From Enterococcus sp. 9D6_DIV0238 (lineage in GTDB: Bacteria > Bacillota > Bacilli > Lactobacillales > Enterococcaceae), in NCBI RefSeq assembly GCF_002174455.2, contig NZ_CP147246.1:372001-436000 (forward strand): a stretch of DNA of 64,000 bases, read 5' to 3'. The notes beneath the pieces are model-generated. The model did no database searches and had not been told where the DNA came from. It was given only the letters and a program-made list of their open reading frames with translations. Positions 10,265-20,303 of the stretch are shown here, in pieces (within the stretch, counting starts at the first letter, position 1; each line of letters opens with the position of its first letter). A program made the translations under genes and the position numbers.

Positions 10265-11311
10265 CTACTCCTTTACCTTGAACTGATTTAAGAAACGTAA
10301 ATCATTTTGATAGAAATTCCGAATATCATTGACACCATAACGCAGCATAGCAACCCTATCAGGACCTAAGCCAAAGGCAAAGCCTGTATATTCAGTTGGA
10401 TCGATGCCGGACATTTTCAGTACATCAGGATGGACCATACCTGCACCTAAAATTTCGATCCAGCCAGTATGTTTACACACATTACAGCCTGCTCCGCCAC
10501 ATTTGAAGCAGCTGACATCCACTTCAACAGACGGTTCTGTAAACGGGAAATAGCTTGGACGCAGACGAATGCTGCGATCTTCACCAAACATTTTTTTCAT
10601 CACAACCTCTAGCGTTCCTTTAAGATCACCCATTGTAACATTTTTATCGATCACTAAACCTTCAATTTGATGGAATTGATGACTATGAGTCGCATCATCT
10701 GTATCTCTACGGAAAACCTTCCCAGGAGAGATCATACGAAGTGCACCTTTAGAAAAATCGTGTTTTTCCATTGTACGTGCTTGAACTGGAGAAGTATGTG
10801 TGCGGATCAATGTTTCATCTGTAATGTAAAACGTATCCTGCATATCACGTGCCGGATGGTCTTTCGGTAAATTCATCCGTTCAAAATTGTAATGATCTGA
10901 CTCGACTTCATATCCCTCAACAACTTGATAGCCCATGCCAACAAAAATATCTTCGATTTCTTCCATTACTTGAGATAAGACATGGCGTGTGCCATGAGTC
11001 ATTTGTTTTCCTGGAAGTGTAACGTCAATCGTTTCTTGCTCTAATGCAGCATTCAAAGCTGATTGTTCCAAAATTTCTTTACGTTTTTCCAGTGCTTCTG
11101 TCAATAAATCTCGGATTTCATTTGCAAAACTCCCCACGATCGGACGTTCTTCTGCAGATAAATCTTTCATGCCTCTCAAAACTTCTGTGATGGGCCCTTT
11201 TTTCCCTAATGTTTCTACTCTGATTTGATTTAGTGCATTAAGGTCATCCACTTGCTGGATCTTAGTCAATGTTTCATCTCTTAATGCTTCTAACTGAGCT
11301 TTCAATGTCAT
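10265..11311 (-). CDS. pheS: Phenylalanyl-tRNA synthetase alpha subunit
   Basis: The 348-residue catalytic subunit charging tRNA-Phe. An N-terminal coiled coil (about 1-85) precedes the class II core, with motif 2 in [19 protein letters not shown] and motif 3 in [17 protein letters not shown]. An insertion with [12 protein letters not shown] is visible. Active-site residues include the [10 protein letters not shown] segment. The gene is preceded by a T-box leader ending about 50 nt upstream. Confidence 0.97.
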   Translation of the reverse strand: MTLKAQLEALRDETLTKIQQVDDLNALNQIRVETLGKKGPITEVLRGMKDLSAEERPIVGSFANEIRDLLTEALEKRKEILEQSALNAALEQETIDVTLPGKQMTHGTRHVLSQVMEEIEDIFVGMGYQVVEGYEVESDHYNFERMNLPKDHPARDMQDTFYITDETLIRTHTSPVQARTMEKHDFSKGALRMISPGKVFRRDTDDATHSHQFHQIEGLVIDKNVTMGDLKGTLEVVMKKMFGEDRSIRLRPSYFPFTEPSVEVDVSCFKCGGAGCNVCKHTGWIEILGAGMVHPDVLKMSGIDPTEYTGFAFGLGPDRVAMLRYGVNDIRNFYQNDLRFLNQFKVKE

Positions 11312-11364
11312 TTTTTTCTATCCCTTTCTTTTGTTTAATGTTCACATTTTCATCTATCGGTAAA

Positions 11365-11607
11365 ACAAAAAACGATAGCCCGCTCCTAATAAGGAACGAG
11401 CTATCGTGTTACCATCCTACTTCATGACAAATAGTCATGCACTCAATTTTAATAACGGCTTTCACCGGTCTGCTTTTATGGAGCAGACAAACTCCGGAAG
11501 TGAACTTCATTTTTCGATAACGTAATCTGCTTTCAGTCTATGACAGATTTTCCCTTGAACGTACCAGTGAAAACTACTCTTTTCCATCGACATTTTTTTA
11601 TTCAATT
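11365..11607 (-). promoter_or_regulatory. T-box leader (Phe type) controlling pheST
   Basis: The T-box motif appears on the minus strand as GTAGGATGGTAACACG (11420-11405), close to the consensus AGGGTGGTACCGCG. It is followed at once by a terminator hairpin (11406 down to 11371; CGATAGC arms with a T-run). The motif overlaps the 5' arm of that stem, as expected for terminator/antiterminator switching by uncharged tRNA. A candidate specifier codon TTC followed by A is at 11504-11502, suiting phenylalanine. It occupies most of the 327 bp between pheS and hxlR. Confidence 0.9.
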
Positions 11608-11613
11608 GAGTAT

Positions 11614-11642
11614 AGTTTACAAGAAGTTTGGTGTTTGGTCAA
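11614..11642 (-). promoter_or_regulatory. pheST promoter, -35 embedded in the hxlR stop codon
   Basis: On the minus strand TTGACC, a 17-bp spacer and TAAACT lie directly before the T-box leader. The TGA stop of the HxlR gene is part of the -35 box. Confidence 0.6.
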
Positions 11643-11983
11643 CTGCATTCTTCAGCAGTGACCCATTTTTCTGCCCATTCTTGAATTTGTTCCATCGCTT
11701 GCTGCAGATCCTTACCTTTATTTGTAAGGAAATATTCTAAGCGACTGCTTTCGTCACAACGAACAGCTTTTGCAATAACGCCTTCTGCTTCAAGCTCTTT
11801 TAGTCTTTCGACTAACACGCGATCACTTAATTCAGGAATTTTTTGGCGCAGTTCACCAAATCGTTGAGGGCCATTTTCTAATAGCACATCAATGATCAAA
11901 CCATTCCATTTCTTTCCTAGAATCGCAAAGGCCTTTTCAAACTTGGGGCATAGTGCAAATTCAGTTGTTTTTACTTGCTCCAT
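11639..11983 (-). CDS. HxlR-family winged-helix transcriptional regulator
   Basis: A 114-residue MarR-like winged-helix protein of the HxlR family: LCPKFEKAFAILGKKWNGLI then the recognition segment FGELRQKIPELSDRVLVERL. The Cys at about position 12 matches the N-terminal redox Cys used by YodB/HypR-type sensors of quinones and disulfide stress, so a thiol-sensing role is possible but inferred. The start is at the ATG at 11983, because GAGGTGAGGA lies just upstream; a longer frame to 12046 would cover the promoter and overlap addA. It is likely autoregulated through the palindrome at 12017-12033. Confidence 0.85.
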   Translation of the reverse strand: MEQVKTTEFALCPKFEKAFAILGKKWNGLIIDVLLENGPQRFGELRQKIPELSDRVLVERLKELEAEGVIAKAVRCDESSRLEYFLTNKGKDLQQAMEQIQEWAEKWVTAEECS

Positions 11984-12003
11984 TTTCCTCACCTCGTGAA
12001 TTG

Positions 12004-12033
12004 AGTATAGCACACAACTTACAATTTGTAAGT
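12004..12033 (-). promoter_or_regulatory. hxlR promoter and palindromic operator
   Basis: The perfect dyad ACTTACA-ATT-TGTAAGT (12017-12033) contains the proposed -35 (TTACAA on the minus strand, 12031-12026), spaced 16 bp from a TATACT -10 (12009-12004). HxlR/YodB sites commonly have such TAC...GTA dyads. Placement over the -35 predicts negative autoregulation. The site also abuts the 3' end of addA. Confidence 0.65.
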
Positions 12034-12042
12034 ACATCTGCT

Positions 12043-15000
12043 TCAATTCTTATTGATTTCTTCAATTATTGCTTCTTTGTCTAGATCAATGATGATCCCT
12101 GCAGTCAGTAAGACTAGAAGTACCTGACTTACTGGTTTATTCGTTGCTTCTACCAATGCTTTTTTATAAAGATTCAATTGTCCTTTATAGCGTTGAATGA
12201 TTTTTGACACTTCAGCGGGATCTTTATGATCTTTTACAAAATCGGTTTTATAATCGTATAAAATACAGGACTCTTCTTGTTCGATATACCCATCGATCAT
12301 CCCGTGAATCAAAAGATCATCTTCTGTTTCTCGTGGATAATCCTTGATCAGCTCTTCTGCCTTTAACAACATAGAAAATGGTTGTTCACGAACGACGTTT
12401 TCAGGCTCAGCTAACAATTGCTTCCCTAAACTCGTCTGATAAAATGCCAGGATTTGTTCAATATTGATTTCCCTTGCTATATTTTCCTGAATGATCTTTG
12501 TTTTTACTAGTTCATTCTTTAGTCGTTCAATTGTTTCTGTTGTTGGTTCTTGCTTCAAGTCTAAAAGCTGCAATAAATAGTGTGTTGCCGTACCGATTTC
12601 CATTGAAGTAGCCCGCTGGATTTTTTCAATAAATCTCGGTTTTCCTAGCTCTCCCTCAGTCATTCGATGAACGATCAAGGGGGTCGGCTGAAAGGTGTTT
12701 TTATCACTTACTTCGATTTTTGCAATTTCTTTATTATCAGGATCTTCAAAGACACGCTTGATTTCCGAAACAGATTGATAATTGGTCGTTTTTGTTGATA
12801 ATTGGTATGGGTAATGATAATCCAACCGAAGAAGTGCTTGCTTTATCCTATTTGGATCAACAGTTTGATCTATTTGAGCGTTCTCGACAGCTGTATTGGT
12901 AAATTGAAGCGCAGCAAATTGTTCTTGAATCTCTTTTTCAGTCATAAATGAAAGAGTAAAATCAGCCGTATGTGTTGTGATTCCCGCTATTTTTTCGGTC
13001 ACAAATTCGGTTTGAAACTTTGCCATACTTTGATGACGGATCAAACTCATCCCTACCCAATTCATCAAGCTGCTTTTTCCTTGAAGACGATTTTCACTAG
13101 GCAGCACTTTTGTTGTAACATCCCCGACTTTTAGCCATTCTTTCCAAAGTGCATCCTGATCATTGTAAGAACCGACCAAATAAAGTTTTTGCTCAGCTCG
13201 GGTCAATGCAACATAAAGCTTACGCATTTCTTCTGATAATAATTTTTTCAATTTTGCTTGCTTGATTGCTAAAAACGGCAATGTATCATACAGCATCCGC
13301 TCTGTCTGATCAAGATAACGAATTCCTACACCTAACCGATCATCAAAGATATATCGTTCATTTAAATCTCCTAAATTGAATTCTTTAGTCATATCTAAAA
13401 TAAAGACGATCGGAAACTCAAGCCCTTTACTAGCATGGATCGTCATGACACGAACAGCATTTTCCTCACTCAAAATGACAGGTTCAGCTAAATCTTTGTC
13501 CTTTTCCTGCATTTTTTCAATAAATCGTACAAATTGAAATAACCCGCGAAAACTTGTTTGTTCATATGCCGCAGCACGATCGACCAGCGCATACAAGTTT
13601 GCTTGACGCTGTTTACCAGCAGGCAGTCCGCCAACATAATCTAAATAAGCAGTATCTTGATAGATCATCCAAATCAAAGAAGCTAGTTGATTACGTCTTG
13701 CCATTTCCCGCCATTTTGTCAATTTTTGTGCAAATTCCATTGTTTTCAGTTGTATTGCCTGTTGCTCTTTGGTCAACTCTACTTTTTGGTTGAATGCTAA
13801 AAAAGCATCATAATACATACTTTTTTTCGCTGCCAGACGAATTTCGACTAAATCATTTTCCTTCAAACCAACAATCGGCGAACGTAATACTGCAGCGAGT
13901 GGGATGTCTTGATATGGATTATCAATGATCTGTAGAAGAGAAACCATACTTTGTACTTCTGTTGCTTGAAAATAATTCTGTGCATCATTCACTTGAATTG
14001 GAATTCCTGCTGTTTTAAAAATCTCTAAGATCGTCAAATTATTTTTCTTCGTTGGCGTCAGCAGCACAATATCTTTGTATGTTACAGGGCGATTGGTTTT
14101 ATTTGCTTTATCATAGATCATGAATTTTTGATCCACTAATTCTCTGATTTTCAAAGCAGTCATGTGCAGTTCGCCCTCTGTTTTGTCTTCTAAAACCAGC
14201 TGGCTCTCATCTATTATTGTCACTTCTTCAGTTTTAGCAGCTTTTTTTTCATAAATCAATAGTTCTGTATCATAATTTTCAGCTTCTTCAAATTGATCAA
14301 ATCCATGAACCAATCGCGCTGCTTCATCATAGGCAATTTGGCCAACTCGTTCATCCATCAGCTGTTCAAAAACTAAGTTCGTAAAGTCTAATACATTCTT
14401 TCTCGAACGGAAATTTTCTGCTAAAACAATTCTTTTTCCTTCTTTATTTTGTCCATATTGGTTATATTTCTCAATGAACAACGTAGGATCTGCTAAACGA
14501 AAGGAATAGATCGACTGCTTCACGTCACCCACCATGAATAAATTCCCCTCTGAAGCATCTGGTCGTCTCAGCCAGTAAAGAATCGTTTCCTGCAGCCGGT
14601 TGATATCTTGATATTCGTCGACAAGTACTTCATCAAATTTATCCCGATAATAAGTGGATGCTTCTGTGGCATGCCAGCCATCCGCATCTTTTTTTGCCAA
14701 AATGGCTAAGGTAAAATGTTCCAGATCATTAAAATCAACCAAGCCTTTGGCTAATTTTTGTCTACCATACGCCTTGATAAAAGCTTGACCGACTCGTGCC
14801 ATTTCCTCAACAACAGGGAAGGCCTGAGCCATGATCTCTTTCATTTTCTGCGGAGATAAAGTAAACAAATCGTCAATAACTGTAGTGATCGCCTTTTTGT
14901 TTTGCTCACGTAATCCCTTTGCTTGACTGGCAATTTCTTTTAATTCCTCAACTCTAACTGTTGGGTATCGTTCAAACGTCACTGTTTTTGAAACTTCAAA

Positions 15001-15846
15001 ACCAGCTTCTAGATCATCGTCTGCTAACAGACTGCTGAATGTCTCTACAAACTCCTTTTCATTTCGAGCAAGTACAGCGATTTTTTCGAGTTTTTCTTCC
15101 CCTTCAGTCAACTGTATCATTTCCTCATAACGTTCCACACAGCGCATTAAAGTTTCCATCACTTGGGGCTTTATAAATTCTTGAAATAAGATCGAATCTC
15201 CCAGTTTACCATCTGCTCGATAGCTATCCGCCAAATGAGTAAGCCATTGTTTAGGATCAGGATTTGCTTTAGCAAATTCATAAAGTGAAAATACCAAGCG
15301 TGTTAGCCTTTCGTCGCTTCGATCGTTAGAAAAATTCCCTGTCAATTGGTAGAAGGGTTCGCGGTTTTCTGCATAAAATGTTTCTCTCAACTCATCCCAA
15401 ACATCTTCTTTTAACAAAAGCATTTCTGTTTCATCCGTTAACAGTCGAAATACAGGATCCATATCGATCAAATAGTAAAACCGACGAATCACCGTCAAAC
15501 AAAACGCATGTAACGTACTGATATTAGCAGTAGGAAGCAATGTCAATTGACGAATAAAATGTTGTTTCTTTTCAGCATCACTTTCATTGGTAATTGCTTT
15601 TTGCAAGGCAACTTGAATTCGTTCTTTCATTTCTTTTGCGGCAGCTTCAGTGTAAGTAACGATCAGTAATCGATCAATATCGGTCCCACTTTTTAGTTTT
15701 TCGATCACACGGCGAACAAGGACGGTCGTTTTTCCAGAACCCGCAGATGCAGAAACCAAAATGTTTTCATCCCCGTCAAATACTGCTTGCCACTGATTGT
15801 CCGTAAAAAGCTCATTCTCTGGACGTAAAGGAATCTCCTTACTCAT
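12043..15846 (-). CDS. addA: ATP-dependent helicase/nuclease subunit A (AddA/RexA)
   Basis: The 1267-residue UvrD-like helicase with a C-terminal RecB-type nuclease. It processes double-strand breaks with AddB to give Chi-regulated 3' ends for RecA. Visible are Walker A SASAGSGKTT (about 30), motif II DEYQDIN, motif III GDVKQSIYSFR, motif V TIHASKGLEFP, motif VI LYVALTRAEQKLY, and the nuclease motif GMIDGY...ILYDYKTDF near the end. The start was set to ATG 15846 (MSKEIPLRPE), where AGGAGG lies 8 nt upstream, inside the end of addB; the two genes overlap by 8 nt. Confidence 0.95.
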   Translation of the reverse strand: MSKEIPLRPENELFTDNQWQAVFDGDENILVSASAGSGKTTVLVRRVIEKLKSGTDIDRLLIVTYTEAAAKEMKERIQVALQKAITNESDAEKKQHFIRQLTLLPTANISTLHAFCLTVIRRFYYLIDMDPVFRLLTDETEMLLLKEDVWDELRETFYAENREPFYQLTGNFSNDRSDERLTRLVFSLYEFAKANPDPKQWLTHLADSYRADGKLGDSILFQEFIKPQVMETLMRCVERYEEMIQLTEGEEKLEKIAVLARNEKEFVETFSSLLADDDLEAGFEVSKTVTFERYPTVRVEELKEIASQAKGLREQNKKAITTVIDDLFTLSPQKMKEIMAQAFPVVEEMARVGQAFIKAYGRQKLAKGLVDFNDLEHFTLAILAKKDADGWHATEASTYYRDKFDEVLVDEYQDINRLQETILYWLRRPDASEGNLFMVGDVKQSIYSFRLADPTLFIEKYNQYGQNKEGKRIVLAENFRSRKNVLDFTNLVFEQLMDERVGQIAYDEAARLVHGFDQFEEAENYDTELLIYEKKAAKTEEVTIIDESQLVLEDKTEGELHMTALKIRELVDQKFMIYDKANKTNRPVTYKDIVLLTPTKKNNLTILEIFKTAGIPIQVNDAQNYFQATEVQSMVSLLQIIDNPYQDIPLAAVLRSPIVGLKENDLVEIRLAAKKSMYYDAFLAFNQKVELTKEQQAIQLKTMEFAQKLTKWREMARRNQLASLIWMIYQDTAYLDYVGGLPAGKQRQANLYALVDRAAAYEQTSFRGLFQFVRFIEKMQEKDKDLAEPVILSEENAVRVMTIHASKGLEFPIVFILDMTKEFNLGDLNERYIFDDRLGVGIRYLDQTERMLYDTLPFLAIKQAKLKKLLSEEMRKLYVALTRAEQKLYLVGSYNDQDALWKEWLKVGDVTTKVLPSENRLQGKSSLMNWVGMSLIRHQSMAKFQTEFVTEKIAGITTHTADFTLSFMTEKEIQEQFAALQFTNTAVENAQIDQTVDPNRIKQALLRLDYHYPYQLSTKTTNYQSVSEIKRVFEDPDNKEIAKIEVSDKNTFQPTPLIVHRMTEGELGKPRFIEKIQRATSMEIGTATHYLLQLLDLKQEPTTETIERLKNELVKTKIIQENIAREINIEQILAFYQTSLGKQLLAEPENVVREQPFSMLLKAEELIKDYPRETEDDLLIHGMIDGYIEQEESCILYDYKTDFVKDHKDPAEVSKIIQRYKGQLNLYKKALVEATNKPVSQVLLVLLTAGIIIDLDKEAIIEEINKN

Positions 15847-18800
15847 CACTTCGTCCTCCTTCCTGCTCATCAAGCATCAATCGTTCCATTACTTCTTTTT
15901 TGGATAATGTTTCAATTCGGTTGTAGTTATTTTCTTTTAGCATCACATCAAAATTACAGACGCTTCTAAATGGACAGAACTTACAAGCAATTCTTTCTTT
16001 GCCTTGATAGGCAGGATTCAATTCGATTTCGCCACTTGTGATCTTATTTCCAGCCTCGATAAATTTACTGCGGTTATGGGTCAATAATGCATCTAACTCA
16101 GGTTCCGTTACAAATTTATCTTCCTGACGGCGGCCAGGTTTGATCAGCTCTTTAGCGGATTCTTCGATCGGATAAAGTAAAGAACTCTTTTTTGGTTCCA
16201 AACTTTTGTCTAAATTTTCTAATAGAACCGGATCATTTAGTAATAAACCATCAAATTGAAATTTCTTCAGTAGTTGCTGCTCCTTTTTATCTTCAACCTC
16301 GTATGGAAGAATCGGGTTATGGACGTGAAGATACAAAGATCCTGCCGGCTTAGCCGTTTGACCTACCAAGCTTACCGCATCCATCAACGCAACGTCTAAA
16401 TATGTCAGCATCTGCATAGCTAATCCATAATATGCTTCTGTGATGTTGAACTTTTTATGACTGGATTTATAATCTACAACACCTAAATAAAGAGCATCTG
16501 GTGTAACTAATTGATCCAATCGGTCGATTTTCCCGCGTACACTGATATTCCCTCCATTTTTAAGAGGTAGTTCTAGTCCCTTGATACCTTTTTGACTTGC
16601 TAGCTGCCCAAATAAAATTTCTGTTTGGACTGTGCTCATTCCACTCCGTTCACTTTGACGCTTCAATGCCCAGCTGACTTTTTTGATCGTTTGACCGAGC
16701 TGATAGCGAATATAATTCATTCGACTGGAAGAATCTAAAATCGAAAATTTGATTTCGCCAAAAACAGAATTCAAAATTTTCTCTGTAAACTCGTTGACTT
16801 CCTTATCTGTCAAATCAGTCAATTGTTTCTTTTCCATGATCAATAATTTGAAAAACTGATCAAGTGCTTCATGGAAAAAATCACCTGTAGTTGCTGGAGA
16901 TAGTCCAAATACATCCCGTTCCTTTAAGCCTAAACCAAAGCGAGAGAAATACTGATACTGACAACGGTAAAAGCTTTCCATTCTCGAAACAGAAGTATAG
17001 ATCTGCTTACTATATAAATTTTGCGCCAGCTGTTCCTGTAGATTTTCAGGAACATTTTTGTGGGCTAAACTTTCAAAGACATGCTGAGCCAACAGACTTT
17101 GCTCTTTTTTCATCAACACTTTTTCTAAACGATCCCAAAATGTTAAATACGGTGCTTGCGTTTCCTTTTTCTGCCGTTTTAGATTGGTTAAATCACTGAT
17201 CAATGTCCGATAAGTCCCAATATGTGCTAAGCTTCCCTGCTCATCATCTGAAATCAGCAGTGCTCTTTTTTCTATGATAGACAAATTTAAATCTTTTTGG
17301 ATATTCAATAAATAAGGAGACATTTTAACATCTTTGACTGTATCTTTTACACTAGGATATGATAGATATAAACGTTCTCTAGCCGAACTAAGCATGATAT
17401 AAGCAATAAATGGCTCTTTAGCGATATTTTTTCTTGTATCGTTTAGCAAATATTGACCTTCATCAAGATGTTCACTCATAAATTGTCGTTCTTCATCTGA
17501 AAGCAATGTTTTATTTTCGATTTTTTGCGGCAAGACTTGATCAGTCAAGCCAATAACAAAAACAACTTTTGCTTGACCTGGACGCGCTAAGTCAATGGCT
17601 CTTACCTGAACTTGGTCAATAGCTGTAGGTACCTTATTATAACGTAATCCTTCTAGACCGCTTGAAAAAATCGTTTCAAATGTGGATAGGTCAAACGAAT
17701 CTCCACCATAGATCGTCACGTATTCATCCATCAAAGTCATCAAAGCTTCCCAAGTTTGCTCATGGTTTCTAGCTGCTTCAAGCTCTCCATTATCAACTGC
17801 TTGATTTCGCCACATGATCAATTGCTTTTCAACGCCGCTGTGCACTAAAAAACGATAAAAGCAATCCGCAGCTTCAATTCCTATTTTCGCTTTTTGAATG
17901 GCTTTAAAAAAAGCAGGAATGGTTTGCTGGATCATTTTACGAACGACATTTGAATCCTGTTCAATTTGTTCAGTATCATCTTGTTGATCTGATTCAAAAT
18001 CGTAACGGATAAAACGCCAGTCTTTACTTTGTTCCCAATGATAACCTTCATAACCATAAGCAAGCACAACATTCTCAGTCACATCGATTTTCCTGCGCCA
18101 TTCATCTCGTTGTTGTTGCCATTCTTCACTGGAAATCTCATCTTCAATAGGAAAGAATAATTCTGTTCGCAAGAATCGTAAAACATCGCGATATCTGTAG
18201 CGATAAGCATTTATTGCGAATAAGGATTGAATAAATTCAACCAACGGATGCTGCTCCATCGCCATATCTCGATCCAAATAAATTGGAATATCGTTGAGTG
18301 AAAAAAGTGGTTCAAGAAGTGTCTCATAGCTATCCAGATCACGAGTTAACACTTGAATATCTTTATAACGATAACCATCTTCCACAACTAATCTTCTAAT
18401 TTCTTTAGCAATATGATCGATTTCTTCTTTTGGCGTTTCTGCCTGCCATATCTGTAGATGGTCATTTTTGATACTTGTTTTACTTTTTTTGATTGTTTTC
18501 TCTTGCGAATCGATCCAGTAATCGCCAAGAGCTTGAAGATCTACTTCTGTGATCAATGGCTTATCATGTTCGACGATATCTGGTAAAACAGCGATATTTG
18601 ATTTTCTAGCCAATTGATATAGCTGCTGATATGTCGTTCCAGTTTCATAAAATAAATCCATTGATGTCGGTATTTCTACGGCATATTTTTTATCGACGAC
18701 CATAGATATCTTTACTTCTCCACTTTGTCGCAATAAAACCTCGATCAGTTTTAATTCTCTCGCAGAAAAATGATGATATCCTGTAATCACAAACAAAACA

Positions 18801-19417
18801 TGTTTAAGCTCTTTCGTTTCTAGATATTCCGCTAAATAATTGATGATCTCAGCTGACTTGATGCCATAATGACTCATAGTCTCCTCAAATCGTGAAAAAA
18901 TCAATTGAATATCTTGAATCTTTAATTGTAGATCCTGTTCTTTCCCGCCTAGTTTAGTTTCTTTTAGAAAATCAGAGAGTTGCTGGATTTCAATATTCCC
19001 CTCTTTCATCTCTTGATAGAGTTCAAATAACTGTTGAATAAAGCCAGCTTTGTTGATTTCTCCACGAAAAACACTCAGCTCTTCTTCACTTTCAGACAAT
19101 ATCTTCCTAAACACCATAGCGGCTCCAGCTTCTGACAACACTTCTGAGCTATAATATTGTGTATTTTGAAGATAATACCAAGCTAAGCGGTAAAAACTGA
19201 ACACTTGTAGACGCATTGTCGCAATCGAATCATTCGATTGGTTTTTGAGTGATTGCATTCGTTTCAATGTATTGATTTCTTGTTCGAATTTCATATGATT
19301 GGGTACTAGATAAAAAACTTCATTTCTTTTGTCCTTTGAAAGCCAGTCCAATGAAGCCTTTATCAATTCTTCTTCCAAATCCATATCAGCTGTTCCACGT
19401 ACAAATTGCAGACTCAT
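15839..19417 (-). CDS. addB: ATP-dependent helicase/nuclease subunit B (AddB/RexB)
   Basis: The 1192-residue partner of AddA. The C-terminal RecB-like nuclease keeps GVVDYKSSHK (about 1010) and the four cysteines of an iron-sulfur clamp (FYRCQYQ at about 830 and CKFCPFRSVC at about 1140). The N-terminus starts MSLQFVRGTADMDLEEEL and lacks the GxxGSGKT Walker A seen in Bacillus AddB, so it is the RexB variant of Lactobacillales, in which AddA supplies the motor. First gene of the addBA operon. Confidence 0.94.
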   Translation of the reverse strand: MSLQFVRGTADMDLEEELIKASLDWLSKDKRNEVFYLVPNHMKFEQEINTLKRMQSLKNQSNDSIATMRLQVFSFYRLAWYYLQNTQYYSSEVLSEAGAAMVFRKILSESEEELSVFRGEINKAGFIQQLFELYQEMKEGNIEIQQLSDFLKETKLGGKEQDLQLKIQDIQLIFSRFEETMSHYGIKSAEIINYLAEYLETKELKHVLFVITGYHHFSARELKLIEVLLRQSGEVKISMVVDKKYAVEIPTSMDLFYETGTTYQQLYQLARKSNIAVLPDIVEHDKPLITEVDLQALGDYWIDSQEKTIKKSKTSIKNDHLQIWQAETPKEEIDHIAKEIRRLVVEDGYRYKDIQVLTRDLDSYETLLEPLFSLNDIPIYLDRDMAMEQHPLVEFIQSLFAINAYRYRYRDVLRFLRTELFFPIEDEISSEEWQQQRDEWRRKIDVTENVVLAYGYEGYHWEQSKDWRFIRYDFESDQQDDTEQIEQDSNVVRKMIQQTIPAFFKAIQKAKIGIEAADCFYRFLVHSGVEKQLIMWRNQAVDNGELEAARNHEQTWEALMTLMDEYVTIYGGDSFDLSTFETIFSSGLEGLRYNKVPTAIDQVQVRAIDLARPGQAKVVFVIGLTDQVLPQKIENKTLLSDEERQFMSEHLDEGQYLLNDTRKNIAKEPFIAYIMLSSARERLYLSYPSVKDTVKDVKMSPYLLNIQKDLNLSIIEKRALLISDDEQGSLAHIGTYRTLISDLTNLKRQKKETQAPYLTFWDRLEKVLMKKEQSLLAQHVFESLAHKNVPENLQEQLAQNLYSKQIYTSVSRMESFYRCQYQYFSRFGLGLKERDVFGLSPATTGDFFHEALDQFFKLLIMEKKQLTDLTDKEVNEFTEKILNSVFGEIKFSILDSSSRMNYIRYQLGQTIKKVSWALKRQSERSGMSTVQTEILFGQLASQKGIKGLELPLKNGGNISVRGKIDRLDQLVTPDALYLGVVDYKSSHKKFNITEAYYGLAMQMLTYLDVALMDAVSLVGQTAKPAGSLYLHVHNPILPYEVEDKKEQQLLKKFQFDGLLLNDPVLLENLDKSLEPKKSSLLYPIEESAKELIKPGRRQEDKFVTEPELDALLTHNRSKFIEAGNKITSGEIELNPAYQGKERIACKFCPFRSVCNFDVMLKENNYNRIETLSKKEVMERLMLDEQEGGRSDE

Positions 19418-19497
19418 TTTGTCACATCCTTTTTAGCTGTTGATTCTTTTTATAGTGTAGCACATAATCTTTATGACTATCATAGACAATATCTAAC

Positions 19498-19528
19498 AAA
19501 AAAAGCCTCTTAATTAAAAGAGAGCTTT
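19498..19528 (-). terminator. Terminator of signal peptidase gene
   Basis: The arms AAGCTCTCTT and AAGAGGCTTT with a short AT loop are followed by a T7 run on the minus strand, 25 nt past the lepB stop. Confidence 0.75.
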
Positions 19529-19553
19529 CTGTTTTTTAGTAAGTGCAACGTAT

Positions 19554-20114
19554 CTACTGCTCAACTTTTGAAAGAGTTCCAAAACGACTGAACGGCCATA
19601 ACACAAATTTAACATCACCAGAAATATCCTTTTCGTTGATGAAACCGATCATTCTTCCATCTTTAGAATTCCTTCGATTGTCTCCCATCACGAAATATTC
19701 GCCCGCTGGAACTTTGTCCTTACCTGTGACTTCTTTCAAGGTAAAATCAAAGGTAAATGGCATTCCATCTGTCAGTTCACCTTTAAATTCATCCAAATAA
19801 GGCTCTTTTGTTTCTTTACCATTGATATATAACGCATCGTCTTTATACTCGATAGAATCTCCTGGAAGTCCGATCACTCGCTTGATATAGCTTTTTTTAG
19901 GTTCATCCGGCGCTGGGAATGTCACAATGTCATATCGTTTGATCTCAGTATTTTTCAGCGCGATCACTCGTTCACCATCAGCTAATGTCGGGTCCATCGA
20001 ATGCCCTTTGACAACCACCGGGGTGAAGACAAATTGTCTTAATAAAAATAGGATCAGCGCAAAAGCTGCAAAATATAATACTGTATGTAATAGCTCTTTT
20101 GATTTCAATTTCAT
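19554..20114 (-). CDS. lepB: Type I signal peptidase
   Basis: A membrane-bound Ser/Lys protease that removes signal peptides. It has one N-terminal membrane segment (about 8-28, LLHTVLYFAAFALILFLL), catalytic Ser in VKGHSMDPTL, catalytic Lys in YIKRVIGLPGDS, and the box GDNRRNSKDGR. About 186 residues, SipS-like single-TM form. Start choice: ATG 20114 matches the usual N-terminus but lies only 1 nt from GGAGG, while an in-frame TTG at 20108 is ideally spaced (7 nt). Either is possible. The longer GTG at 20147 has no RBS. Confidence 0.92.
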   Translation of the reverse strand: MKLKSKELLHTVLYFAAFALILFLLRQFVFTPVVVKGHSMDPTLADGERVIALKNTEIKRYDIVTFPAPDEPKKSYIKRVIGLPGDSIEYKDDALYINGKETKEPYLDEFKGELTDGMPFTFDFTLKEVTGKDKVPAGEYFVMGDNRRNSKDGRMIGFINEKDISGDVKFVLWPFSRFGTLSKVEQ

Positions 20115-20303
20115 TCCTCCAAAAACTTGCTTTCTATAGTTTACCACAAAGGAGCAAATTCCTACACAATTCTTTCCTTTTTATGCAAATTATATTAATC
20201 CTTCTTAAGAAAAACGCAATTGTTCGCTAGAAACAGATGACGATAGCGTTAACATTTGATACACTAGTACATGTCAATAATGGATAAAGGAGGTTGAATC
20301 AAT

